This document shows positions 7,063-13,776 of a DNA stretch of 17,942 nt, one piece after another; positions within the stretch are counted from its first letter, which is position 1; each line of letters opens with the position of its first letter. Origin of the DNA: an uncultured Anaerosporobacter sp. (GTDB lineage: Bacteria > Bacillota > Clostridia > Lachnospirales > Lachnospiraceae); the NCBI GenBank assembly GCA_945787925.1, contig CALZJY010000007.1:1-17942 (forward strand), in the 5' to 3' direction. Below the pieces are notes generated by a model, which searched no databases, was not told the DNA's origin, and worked only from the letters and a program-made list of their open reading frames with translations. Both the position numbers and the translations under genes were made by a program.

Positions 7063-8094
7063 CTACACAGTTTCTAAAATAACTCCATGAGCAATTCCAG
7101 GTACGGAATGCCCTTCATTATAACTAGTAGGAGAAAGTAATGCTCCCGTCGGAATAAATAATACCCGGTTCCATTCTTTCCTACGAAGCATTTCCATTAC
7201 ATAACCATTTAACGTGATTGCAGAACAACCACAGCCACTGCCGCCAGAATGGGTATCCTGCTCTTCCGGATTGAAGATTTCAATACCACAATCCATATAC
7301 TGTTCCGTAATGTCATATCCTTTCTCACGAAGAATGTCTATGGTAATTTCTTTTCCAATCACGCCAAGGTCACCAGTAATGATCCGATCATAATACTCAG
7401 GCTTTCTATCCAAATCCTTTAAGTTGGCATAGATGACATCTGCGGCGGCTGGCGCCATGCATGCTCCCATATTCATGGAATCCTTAACGCCATAATCCAC
7501 GACTTTTCCTGTGGTAATGCCTTTTACAACGATGTCTAATGCATTCTTCGTCTTTGTCTTTCCAAGGATTGTCGCACCACTTCCTGTTACGGTCCAGGTC
7601 GTTGAATATGGTCTCTGACTTCCATATTCTAATGGGAAACGGAACTGTTTCTCTGCTCCTGCAAAATGACTTGAAGTCACTGCCATTGTCTTTTCTGCAA
7701 ATCCGCCATCAATCGCCATTGCCGCAAGGCTGAGACTTTCTCCCATCGTAGAACATGCACCATAAACGCCAAACATCGGAATTTCTAAGGAGATGATACC
7801 GAAGGAGGTCGCAATCAATTGTCCCAATAAGTCTCCGCCAAACAGATAACGAATCTCTTTGCTTTCTAATCCCGCTTTCTTTAGCGCCATATCACATGCT
7901 AATCGTTGCAACTCGCTTTCTGCTTCTTCCCATGTCTTCTTAGAAAAAAGAGGATCGTCATTGGTAAGATCAAAATAACTTCCTAATGGTCCTTCTGCTT
8001 CCTTCTTGCCTGCTATAGAACCACATCCTAATACATAAGGAGGATTCTCAAACAATATGGACTGTTTTCCATAAATCTTTGATGACTGTGCCAT
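7063..8094 (-). CDS. spoVAD: Stage V sporulation protein AD (dipicolinate-binding)
   Basis: 343 residues, normal for SpoVAD. This is the soluble, thiolase-fold member of the SpoVA set; the B. subtilis protein binds dipicolinic acid at the outer face of the spore inner membrane. Visible family features are VLGCGSIAGKKEAEGPLGSY (21-40) near the start, FGGDLLGQLIATSFG in the first half, the thiolase-like cysteine loop GVYGACSTMGES (Cys114), HFAGAEKQFRFPLEYGSQRP, and the late GGSGCGCSAITLNGY. No membrane segment is seen. The ATG has GGAGGGAGTACT upstream. Fifteen base pairs separate it from spoVAC before it and from spoVAE after it, so the three are one translation unit. Confidence 0.97.
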   Translation of the reverse strand: MAQSSKIYGKQSILFENPPYVLGCGSIAGKKEAEGPLGSYFDLTNDDPLFSKKTWEEAESELQRLACDMALKKAGLESKEIRYLFGGDLLGQLIATSFGIISLEIPMFGVYGACSTMGESLSLAAMAIDGGFAEKTMAVTSSHFAGAEKQFRFPLEYGSQRPYSTTWTVTGSGATILGKTKTKNALDIVVKGITTGKVVDYGVKDSMNMGACMAPAAADVIYANLKDLDRKPEYYDRIITGDLGVIGKEITIDILREKGYDITEQYMDCGIEIFNPEEQDTHSGGSGCGCSAITLNGYVMEMLRRKEWNRVLFIPTGALLSPTSYNEGHSVPGIAHGVILETV

Positions 8095-8109
8095 AGTACT
8101 CCCTCCTTC

Positions 8110-8607
8110 TTATACCCAATGCAACACTTTAAGAATCCAATAAATCAGTCCTAATACCCATGCACTGAATACCCCATATAAGATTACAGGACCAGCAATG
8201 ATAAATAGCTTGCATCCAATACCAAACACCTGTCCCTCTGTCTTATATTCTAACGCAGGGGAAACAACACCATTTGCAAATCCGGTAATCGGCACGACCG
8301 TTCCTGCACCGCCAAACTTCGCAAGTGTCGGATAAATATTTAAACAAGTCAAAATGATGCTGATCAAAATCAACACGATAATATTATACGCTGCAGCTGT
8401 TTCCTCCCCTAATCCAAAGTTCATAAATAAGTTGAAAAACACCTGACCAATCGTACATATAATACCTCCTACAATAAATGCATTAATACAGTTTCGAAAG
8501 CAGCTAAATTTTGGAGTTACCTGCTTTACATAGTCATTGTACTTCTTATCGCGAAGTGTCGAATCTTTCTCATTGATAACATCACCAATGCTACTCTTAT
8601 TCGCCAT
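8110..8607 (-). CDS. spoVAC: Stage V sporulation protein AC
   Basis: 165 residues, slightly longer than the B. subtilis protein (about 150). It is an integral membrane component of the dipicolinic acid channel; B. subtilis SpoVAC behaves as a mechanosensitive channel. After a charged N-terminus come hydrophobic segments at about 41-63, 73-95 and 132-158, with the conserved loop FGGAGTVVPITGFANG (98-113) between the second and third. I chose the start MANKSS because AAGGAG lies seven to eight bases before that ATG; an in-frame ATG eight codons upstream has no ribosome binding site. A 72-bp gap without visible signals separates it from spoVAB. Confidence 0.95.
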   Translation of the reverse strand: MANKSSIGDVINEKDSTLRDKKYNDYVKQVTPKFSCFRNCINAFIVGGIICTIGQVFFNLFMNFGLGEETAAAYNIIVLILISIILTCLNIYPTLAKFGGAGTVVPITGFANGVVSPALEYKTEGQVFGIGCKLFIIAGPVILYGVFSAWVLGLIYWILKVLHWV

Positions 8608-8679
8608 GACACTCTCCTTCCTGCATATCAATGATTTGTTATTTAGTATCTTTCATTTGAAAAATTTTAAACATTTTTA

Positions 8680-9102
8680 TTATCGTGCGATGACCAGCTG
8701 ATAAAACGCTCCAATCCCTTTTCCTAAGCCAATGCATAATACTAAAAATGGAACTCCACTTCGAATCCCAATGCGCCTTGAAACCGCAGGAATGACATCT
8801 ATGACTTCTGCAAGCGCAATGGCAAGACAGCCAACAAAAATCCCCGTACAAGTGCCATAAAAACAAAGGAATACTGGTCCCAATGGTATAGGAAATTCAA
8901 AAACAGATACCATATTCCCCAATATTCCTCCGAACATCACGCAGTCCTCATAAAACGTAATGTATTTTGCAGTTCCCGTCCGATTCGAAAACCTCTGTAT
9001 GATTTGCAACATTACAATAAATGCATAGATTCCTGCCGCTACTCCAACGCCTCCAGCAAGTCCCATAAAAAATAAGGCAGTCTTCTTAATAATCTGAATC
9101 AA
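8680..9102 (-). CDS. spoVAB: Stage V sporulation protein AB
   Basis: About 140 residues, close to B. subtilis SpoVAB (141). It is a very hydrophobic membrane protein with about four predicted membrane segments, including LFFMGLAGGVGVAAGIYAFI and GPVFLCFYGTCTGIFVGCLA. It belongs to the spoVA operon; its exact role in dipicolinic acid uptake is not established. I place the start at a TTG (9100-9102) because GGGAGG lies eight to nine bases before it. The in-frame ATG eight codons upstream (9126) has no ribosome binding site and would lengthen the overlap with spoVAA from 17 to 41 bp. The overlap with the end of spoVAA suggests translational coupling. Confidence 0.88.
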   Translation of the reverse strand: MIQIIKKTALFFMGLAGGVGVAAGIYAFIVMLQIIQRFSNRTGTAKYITFYEDCVMFGGILGNMVSVFEFPIPLGPVFLCFYGTCTGIFVGCLAIALAEVIDVIPAVSRRIGIRSGVPFLVLCIGLGKGIGAFYQLVIAR

Positions 9103-9727
9103 TGATTTTTCCCTCCCTGCTAGCATTCTGGATCAATGCAGAATTGATATCATTTTCATACTTACGCATCTCAATCTGAATTGGCGTCGGATCGGTCGTA
9201 ATCTTAATCTTAGAAAAATGATTGAAAAACACTATGATTCCAATACTGATTCCGATGCTATATCCTACTTCTACCACAGACCAAGAATCTTTCGTCCTGC
9301 CCATCACAAGACGGTACATCATATCAAAAATATCTTGAATGGAAGCATCCGCATTAAAAGTCATAATGGATAAGGCTCCCCCAAAAAAGATCACCATTGC
9401 TACAAATGCAATTTTCACAAACTCCCAGATCTTCTGTGGCTTTCTTGGCATGTTATACGACAGGATAAATTCGGTCTCCCCTAGGTTCACGACCTCGACC
9501 TCCGGATGCAGCTTATGAATCAGCTCTATGACTTTCATAATGGAAAAACAATATTTCACATCCTGATTGGTCTTAATGACCTTTACAAGCTGGTGGTTCA
9601 GTTCTCGTACCAGCTTCTTATCCGTGCTATATAGCTTTGCAATGTCCTCCATATAGACTCTTGTATTGAATACCTCTATGTTTTGATCGATTTTTATATA
9701 TAGTATTTTAGACGTCATAGTTGCCAT
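9086..9727 (-). CDS. spoVAA: Stage V sporulation protein AA
   Basis: 213 residues, near the B. subtilis length (206). It has a soluble N-terminal domain of about 95 residues rich in beta and helix (SKILYIKIDQNIEV at the start), then two membrane segments at about 100-122 and 152-170, and a short charged tail. The residues GETEFILSY before the first segment fit the family. The start is uncertain: ATG at 9725-9727 has AAAGGA six bases upstream, whereas an ATG six codons earlier (9743-9745) overlaps the stop codon of the preceding small gene as ATGA and may be used by coupling. It overlaps spoVAB at its 3' end. Confidence 0.9.
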   Translation of the reverse strand: MATMTSKILYIKIDQNIEVFNTRVYMEDIAKLYSTDKKLVRELNHQLVKVIKTNQDVKYCFSIMKVIELIHKLHPEVEVVNLGETEFILSYNMPRKPQKIWEFVKIAFVAMVIFFGGALSIMTFNADASIQDIFDMMYRLVMGRTKDSWSVVEVGYSIGISIGIIVFFNHFSKIKITTDPTPIQIEMRKYENDINSALIQNASREGKIIDSDY

Positions 9728-9741
9728 ACCTTGTCCTTTTA

Positions 9742-9900
9742 TCATGCTACTGCTAGACTCTTCGATGCCTCTACAAGCCCCTGCTCAATAAGTACGCCGT
9801 TATATACTTGCTCGTTAGGAATAAAGAATAGAAAATAAATCGAGATTCCCAATAAAAGCACGACTACCGCAATTAATGCAATCCGCATTTTCCTTGTCAT
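9742..9900 (-). CDS. 52-residue single-pass membrane protein at the head of spoVA
   Basis: I do not recognise a named family. The protein starts MTRKMR, followed by a hydrophobic segment (about 7-27: IALIAVVVLLLGISIYFLFF), then FIPNEQVYNGVLIEQGLVEA and a short tail ending in SLAVA. With Arg and Lys before the segment, it should sit with the N-terminus inside and about 25 residues outside, or remain as an uncleaved signal anchor. The reading frame is supported by a perfect ribosome binding site, AAAGGAGG, seven to eight bases before the ATG. Its stop codon overlaps an in-frame upstream ATG of spoVAA (ATGA). It lies after the sigF terminator, so it is placed as the first gene of the spoVA operon. 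B. subtilis has no equivalent in this position that I know of. Confidence 0.75.
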   Translation of the reverse strand: MTRKMRIALIAVVVLLLGISIYFLFFIPNEQVYNGVLIEQGLVEASKSLAVA

Positions 9901-9924
9901 GTAAAGTCCTCCTTTCCTATAAAG

Positions 9925-9963
9925 AAAAAAAGAAAAGCATTTACTGAAAAGTAAACGCTTTTC
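9925..9963 (-). terminator. Intrinsic terminator after sigF
   Basis: In minus-strand RNA the 14-nt arms (9950-9963 and 9932-9945) pair fully, including one G-U pair that would be an A-C mismatch on the other strand, so the minus strand is the functional one. A four-base loop and a run of seven U complete it. The distance to the ATG of the next gene is only about 24 nt. Confidence 0.8.
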
Positions 9964-10068
9964 ATAAAATCATATTTAATTATTGGAAATTGAGTACCAT
10001 TCTATACGCATTTTTTGATATTTTATTAATTCCAGCCGAGAATATCCGTCACTTTCGTGATGGGTGGT

Positions 10069-10782
10069 TCAAGTGAGCCGTTCCCGCATTACTTTCAAAA
10101 TCTTCTTTTCTAGTCGCGAAACTTGTACCTGGCTGATTCCTAACTCCTTGGCAATGTCGGTCTGTGTCCTGTCCTTAAAATATCGAAGCTCGATCAGACT
10201 CTTTTCCTTGTCGCTTAAGGAATCGATGATTTCCTGCAATGCAATATGGTCGATGACTGACTCGTTCTCATCCTTGCTCTGTTCTAATTTATCAATCAGA
10301 TAAATCGCATTCCCATCTCCTTGATAGATGGTCTTATATAGGCTTTCTACCTCTGCATTGGATTCTAGCGCCATGATGATATCCTCAGTCGGAATTCCTA
10401 ATTCCTCACTTACTTCTTCAATGGTCGGCTCCCTTCCTAATCGGTTTCCAAGAATCTCCTTCGTAATCCGTACCTTTCCTGCAATCTCTTTTAAAGAACG
10501 GCTTACCTTGATCATTCCATCATCCCGTAGGAACCGTTTGATTTCTCCTGTAATCATTGGCACTGCATACGTAGAAAACTTCACGTCAAAACTGGTATCA
10601 AATTTATCAATGGCCTTTATCAATCCGATACTTCCAATCTGGAACAGATCTTCTAACTCATGTCCACGACCTGCAAAACGTCTTACGATACTCCACACTA
10701 ATCCAATGTTCATACTGACAACCATGTCTCTGGCTGCTTTATCTCCTTGTTTCGAACGTTCAATTAACTCTAGAGTATCCAT
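10069..10782 (-). CDS. sigF: RNA polymerase sporulation sigma factor SigF
   Basis: 237 residues. This is the first forespore-specific sigma factor, held inactive by SpoIIAB until asymmetric division is complete. Region 2 is clear: GHELEDLFQIGSIGLIKAID (40-59), then KFSTYAVPMITGEIKRFLRD (68-87), with DDGMIKVSRSLKE following. Region 3 (about 100-150) and a region 4 helix-turn-helix, RTQTDIAKELGISQVQVSRL (205-224), complete it. The absence of the SigG-type N-terminus and the position after spoIIAB identify it as SigF. I chose the ATG with GGAGGTG six bases upstream; the GTG two codons earlier is part of that ribosome binding site. It is the third gene of the spoIIA operon and is followed by a terminator at 9925-9963. 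Confidence 0.97.
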   Translation of the reverse strand: MDTLELIERSKQGDKAARDMVVSMNIGLVWSIVRRFAGRGHELEDLFQIGSIGLIKAIDKFDTSFDVKFSTYAVPMITGEIKRFLRDDGMIKVSRSLKEIAGKVRITKEILGNRLGREPTIEEVSEELGIPTEDIIMALESNAEVESLYKTIYQGDGNAIYLIDKLEQSKDENESVIDHIALQEIIDSLSDKEKSLIELRYFKDRTQTDIAKELGISQVQVSRLEKKILKVMRERLT

Positions 10783-10809
10783 GTTCACCTCCTAAAATTA
10801 GCGCAGGCT

Positions 10810-11235
10810 CTAATGTTTAATTGCTTTTTCCATCTTAACCGTAGTACCTTCTCCTACTTCCGATACTACTTCTAGTTTGTCCATAAAGGCCTCCATAAAA
10901 GAAAATCCCATCCCAGAACGCTCTAATTCAGGTCTAGACGTATATAAAGGTTCCATTGCCTGCTCAACATCCTCGATGCCAACCCCTTTATCTGTTATGA
11001 CGATTTCGATGATGTCGTCATGGATCTTGCAGCCCATCTCGATCTTTCCTTCTTGATTGTCATACCCATGAATGATACAGTTCGTGACTGCCTCTGATAC
11101 CGCTGTCTTAATATCTGCAATTTCTTCCATGGTTGGATCCAGCTGAGATACGAATGCTGCAACTACGGTACGTGCAAAACTCTCATTTTTAGAATCACTG
11201 TCAAATACTAAAAACATTTCGTTGGTATGATTCAT
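10810..11235 (-). CDS. spoIIAB: Anti-sigma F factor / serine kinase SpoIIAB
   Basis: 141 residues, a GHKL-fold ATPase. It binds SigF and blocks it, and it phosphorylates SpoIIAA on serine. The N box is EAVTNCIIHGYDN (48-60), with Glu48 as the likely catalytic base and Asn52 as the Mg-binding residue. The G1 box is DKGVGIED (82-89) and the G2 region is ERSGMGFSFM (105-114). The ending GEGTTVKMEK is typical of the fold. The ATG has GGAGGGTAAGC upstream. It lies 40 bp after spoIIAA and 27 bp before sigF, the universal order of the operon. Confidence 0.97.
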   Translation of the reverse strand: MNHTNEMFLVFDSDSKNESFARTVVAAFVSQLDPTMEEIADIKTAVSEAVTNCIIHGYDNQEGKIEMGCKIHDDIIEIVITDKGVGIEDVEQAMEPLYTSRPELERSGMGFSFMEAFMDKLEVVSEVGEGTTVKMEKAIKH

Positions 11236-11275
11236 GCTTACCCTCCTACTAACTATTTGCGGTTTCCCATGCCTG

Positions 11276-11680
11276 TTACGAATAGTCCATCTGTTTTAAG
11301 TCATCAAATGCCTCTTTGGTCGTGTTATATTTGCGAATGATCTTATACAGTCCGGATAGCTCAAAAATACGATTTACGGTATCATCCACATCAGCAACCG
11401 CTACGCTTCCCCCAGTAAAGATTACCTTCTTATATCGGCCCATGATGACGCCGATTCCCGAACTATCCATAAAATGTGAATTACTAAAATCAAAGATAAT
11501 GTTCTTAATTCTTCGTTTATTAATCAAATAATCGCTGCGCTCCCGAATATAGAGAACGCAATGATGATCTAATTCTCGTTTCAAGTGTATGATAAGACAA
11601 TGGCTTGCAACCTCATATTCTGCGTATTTTGATGATTCATCCTCTGGATCAAATTTCTGTTTGATTGACTCCGTCTTCAC
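11276..11680 (-). CDS. spoIIAA: Anti-anti-sigma factor SpoIIAA
   Basis: 134 residues with a STAS domain. Unphosphorylated SpoIIAA frees SigF from SpoIIAB. The motif FMDSSGIGVIMGRY (70-83) holds the regulatory serine: one of Ser73/Ser74, corresponding to Ser58 of B. subtilis. The protein is longer than the B. subtilis one (117) by a charged N-terminal extension (TESIKQKFDPEDESSKYA) that precedes the first strand of the domain. I chose a GTG start (11678-11680) because AAGAGG lies six bases before it; another GTG six codons upstream has no ribosome binding site. It heads the spoIIA operon; dacF, which precedes it in B. subtilis, is absent. Confidence 0.94.
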   Translation of the reverse strand: MKTESIKQKFDPEDESSKYAEYEVASHCLIIHLKRELDHHCVLYIRERSDYLINKRRIKNIIFDFSNSHFMDSSGIGVIMGRYKKVIFTGGSVAVADVDDTVNRIFELSGLYKIIRKYNTTKEAFDDLKQMDYS

Positions 11681-11722
11681 CCTATCCCTCTTTTCCACTC
11701 TTAACCGTTTTATTTTCTAAAC

Positions 11723-11766
11723 AAAAAGACACCTATGGCTATCTTTCTGTCTCCATAGGTGTCTTT
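11723..11766 (-). terminator. Intrinsic terminator after the TPR gene
   Basis: A 14-bp perfect stem, AAAGACACCTATGG (11725-11738) with its complement at 11753-11766, around a 14-nt loop. In the minus-strand direction a T-rich run follows. It lies 17 bp after the TPR gene stop codon and about 42 bp before the spoIIAA start. Confidence 0.85.
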
Positions 11767-11782
11767 CACACATTACGTGTAA

Positions 11783-13228
11783 TTATTCATTGGCTTCTGG
11801 CGTTGCAGTTGGGGAAGTTTCTTCTCCTCCTGCCTCAGGAAGCTGAGGTAATTGACGTTTTGCGTCCCTGCCTCGTCTCGTAGTTGGATGCTCGTCTACA
11901 AGTTTTTGGAAGATTTCTCTCGCTTTGTCATATTGTCCTAACTTCATATAGCATCTTCCCATAATATAGTTGGCATCTTCATAATCTTCTTTTAAGGATG
12001 CTGCTTTTGTTAATGTTTCAATGGCCGTTTCATATTTGCCTCTCTCATACTCAGAATAGCCTCTGCTATATAACTCTCTAGCCGCATTTCCAAAACCAGA
12101 ACCTTTGATTGTATTATATAATCGTTTTTGTTCTTTTGTTGTTAACGTATCTTCTGATATGGAAGCAAAGTTTTCTGCTGCTTCTGTTTGTTGTCCTTGT
12201 AATAAAGCATTTGCTGCTTTCAATAAAAGATTAGAGGATTGCTCTGCATTGGTCTGTTTGTTCGAAGCATCTTCTTTTTGGCCTTTTAATTCTTTGATTT
12301 GTTTCTCTAATTCTTCTTTTTTGCTGTTGGCAGTATTCACTTTGGATTCTAAAGAGGATACTTGTGCCTGATATTTATTGTTTATTTCCTTTAATTCGGA
12401 AATCTTGGAATTCATAAGAGTTGGTTTGATTAATACATAGCAAGCCACGATTCCTAATACTACGCCCACGATTAAGTTTAACCATGGAAGGATGCTTGGC
12501 TTGTCTTCCTTGAACTCGTGTAATCCTTGGAATACGTTATAATCCGGATTATTGACTTCGCGAATCTCATGACGTTCTTTTCGCTCTTCTCTTATTTCCC
12601 TTACTGGTCTTGCATGGGCAACTCCCACTTCTTCCATATAACGAAGTGTCGTCGTATTGTTGATATCGATTGCATTGGCTTTCCCAAGCACTTTTGCCGC
12701 CTTGTCCTTCTCTCCTGTATGGATGTAAAGAAGTGCAAGCAGCTGATATGCACGGATAAATTTAGGATTTAGGGAAACTACCTTCTTTAATTGGATAATT
12801 GCAAGATCACAATTCTCTTGTTTTGCAGTTGCTAATGCTTGATTATATTTTTTAATTGCTTGATTCGTATTCTCTAATTTGGTTGGGTTTGACTGAATCA
12901 TCTTGATGTATTCGTCTGCAATGTTGTCTTCTTCTTGAAGATTCTTGCTGACCACCCATTCTCTAAGGGCTGCTACTGTCTCACCCATCTCAAAATATAC
13001 AAGACCTAATAAATTTCTCGCATTCGTATTATTCTTGTCTAACTCTAAACTCTTTCTAAGAGCCATTACTGCTCCGGAAAGATCTCTTACTTTTGCCTTC
13101 ATTAAGCCCTGGTTGTAACACATGTTGGATGCTTTATATACTTTTTTATAAATTGTAACATCTTCCCCACAGCGGTCACAACGGTTGCTCTTTAAAGACA
13201 ATACACTTTTGCAATTTGGGCACTTCAT
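11783..13228 (-). CDS. Zinc-ribbon, TPR and coiled-coil membrane protein
   Basis: 481 residues. The N-terminus is a short zinc ribbon with two Cys pairs, CPNC (3-6) and CDRC (17-20). TPR-like helices follow at about 30-195 (for example NARNLLGLVYFEMGETVAAL and IRAYQLLALLYIHTGEKDKA). A basic linker leads to one membrane segment (about 247-268), then a coiled coil (about 272-325, ELKEINNKYQAQVSSLESKV). Further TPR units lie at about 330-450 (YSEYERGKYETAIETLTKAA and YIMGRCYMKLGQYDKAREIF), and a Pro/Thr/Glu-rich tail ends it. This predicts a cytoplasmic zinc ribbon and TPR platform with a second TPR platform outside. I know such proteins in Lachnospiraceae only as uncharacterised. The ATG has GGTGGAG upstream. 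It is second in an operon after the 50-residue gene. Confidence 0.85.
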   Translation of the reverse strand: MKCPNCKSVLSLKSNRCDRCGEDVTIYKKVYKASNMCYNQGLMKAKVRDLSGAVMALRKSLELDKNNTNARNLLGLVYFEMGETVAALREWVVSKNLQEEDNIADEYIKMIQSNPTKLENTNQAIKKYNQALATAKQENCDLAIIQLKKVVSLNPKFIRAYQLLALLYIHTGEKDKAAKVLGKANAIDINNTTTLRYMEEVGVAHARPVREIREERKERHEIREVNNPDYNVFQGLHEFKEDKPSILPWLNLIVGVVLGIVACYVLIKPTLMNSKISELKEINNKYQAQVSSLESKVNTANSKKEELEKQIKELKGQKEDASNKQTNAEQSSNLLLKAANALLQGQQTEAAENFASISEDTLTTKEQKRLYNTIKGSGFGNAARELYSRGYSEYERGKYETAIETLTKAASLKEDYEDANYIMGRCYMKLGQYDKAREIFQKLVDEHPTTRRGRDAKRQLPQLPEAGGEETSPTATPEANE

Positions 13229-13277
13229 ATTATCTCCACCTGTTCCATCCTAATTTTCTCATTGTCATGATTCGTTG

Positions 13278-13430
13278 TTATTTATTACTTCTGTCTTTGT
13301 TGGATGACTTTAAAATTTGCTTGATAATATCCGTTGCATCTGTTAAATCATCATTATATATTGCATCCTCTGCCTGCTCCACTTCTAGGCTTGGTTGAAA
13401 TCTTTCTAATTCTTCTTGAAAATTAATCAT
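13278..13430 (-). CDS. Small acidic protein of unknown function
   Basis: A 50-residue protein, MINFQEELERFQPSLEVEQA at the start, then EDAIYNDDLTDATDIIKQIL and a basic tail. It is acidic, apparently helical and has no membrane segment. I do not recognise a named family. It is supported as a gene by a textbook ribosome binding site (GGAGGAG, five to six bases before the ATG), by the promoter at 13535-13563, and by its place 49 bp before the TPR gene in the same direction. The pattern PSLEVEQAEDAIYNDDLTD looks like a conserved binding motif rather than random sequence, so it may be a partner or adaptor for the TPR protein. That last point is inference. Confidence 0.7.
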   Translation of the reverse strand: MINFQEELERFQPSLEVEQAEDAIYNDDLTDATDIIKQILKSSNKDRSNK

Positions 13431-13534
13431 TGTACTCCTCCATTATTACTGCGTATCTACATTGTCGTTGTCTATATTCAATAATGCTCTATTTTGTTTT
13501 ATTCTTCTCTGTTTTTAGGGGTAAAACCTATATT

Positions 13535-13563
13535 ATCATATAAGTAAAAAATTTAAAAATCAA
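13535..13563 (-). promoter_or_regulatory. Vegetative promoter for the 50-residue/TPR operon
   Basis: On the minus strand, -35 TTGATT (13558-13563) and -10 TATGAT (13535-13540) are separated by exactly 17 bp of nearly pure A/T. The start would fall near 13528, giving a leader of about 100 nt. Three TTAAGATTT repeats lie just upstream. Confidence 0.6.
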
Positions 13564-13571
13564 TGTTTTTC

Positions 13572-13608
13572 TTAAGATTTGACTATATTTAAGATTTCCT
13601 TAAGATTT
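13572..13608. repeat. Three TTAAGATTT direct repeats, operator-like
   Basis: The 9-mer TTAAGATTT occurs three times, at 13572-13580, 13589-13597 and 13600-13608, with a looser copy CTATGATTT at 13620-13628. Start-to-start distances of the exact copies are 17 and 11 bp. The block begins 8 bp upstream of the -35 box at 13558-13563, at about -44 to -80. An 11-bp period is typical of tandem sites for OmpR/PhoB-type response regulators. The binding protein is unknown. Confidence 0.45.
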
Positions 13609-13681
13609 GTAAGAAATTCCTATGATTTCTACACTTAGACGATATATTTCAGCAACAATCCCCTTCTTCCTCCTACACAAG

Positions 13682-13741
13682 AAAAAAGGCACCATATCGA
13701 TAGATAGACTTTCCTATGTCTATTATAATATGGTACCTTTT
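13682..13741 (-). terminator. Intrinsic terminator after valS
   Basis: Outer arms ATATGGTACCTTTT (13728-13741) and AAAAGGCACCATAT (13684-13697) pair with a single G-U in minus-strand RNA (a C-A mismatch on the other strand). An inner stem (ATAGAC 13704-13709 with GTCTAT 13718-13723) stacks on it. A run of six U follows. It starts 36 bp after the valS stop codon. Confidence 0.8.
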
Positions 13742-13776
13742 TATTGCAACAATAAAATGTCGCAATTTACGACAGA

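Noticed and set aside
10045..10065. Small GAAA-loop hairpin just after sigF (TCAC/GTGA) as a terminator
   Set aside because: It is short and not followed by a U-run; the strong terminator at 9925-9963 explains the end of the operon. It may be a minor 3' structure only.
10783..10788. GTG start of SigF two codons upstream of the chosen ATG
   Set aside because: The GTG is part of the GGAGGTG ribosome binding site of the ATG.
11700..11745. SigH-like promoter AGGTGTC...GAAAAT before spoIIAA
   Set aside because: The -35-like part lacks the conserved A after AGG, the -10-like part lacks GAAT, and the spacing is about four bases too short.
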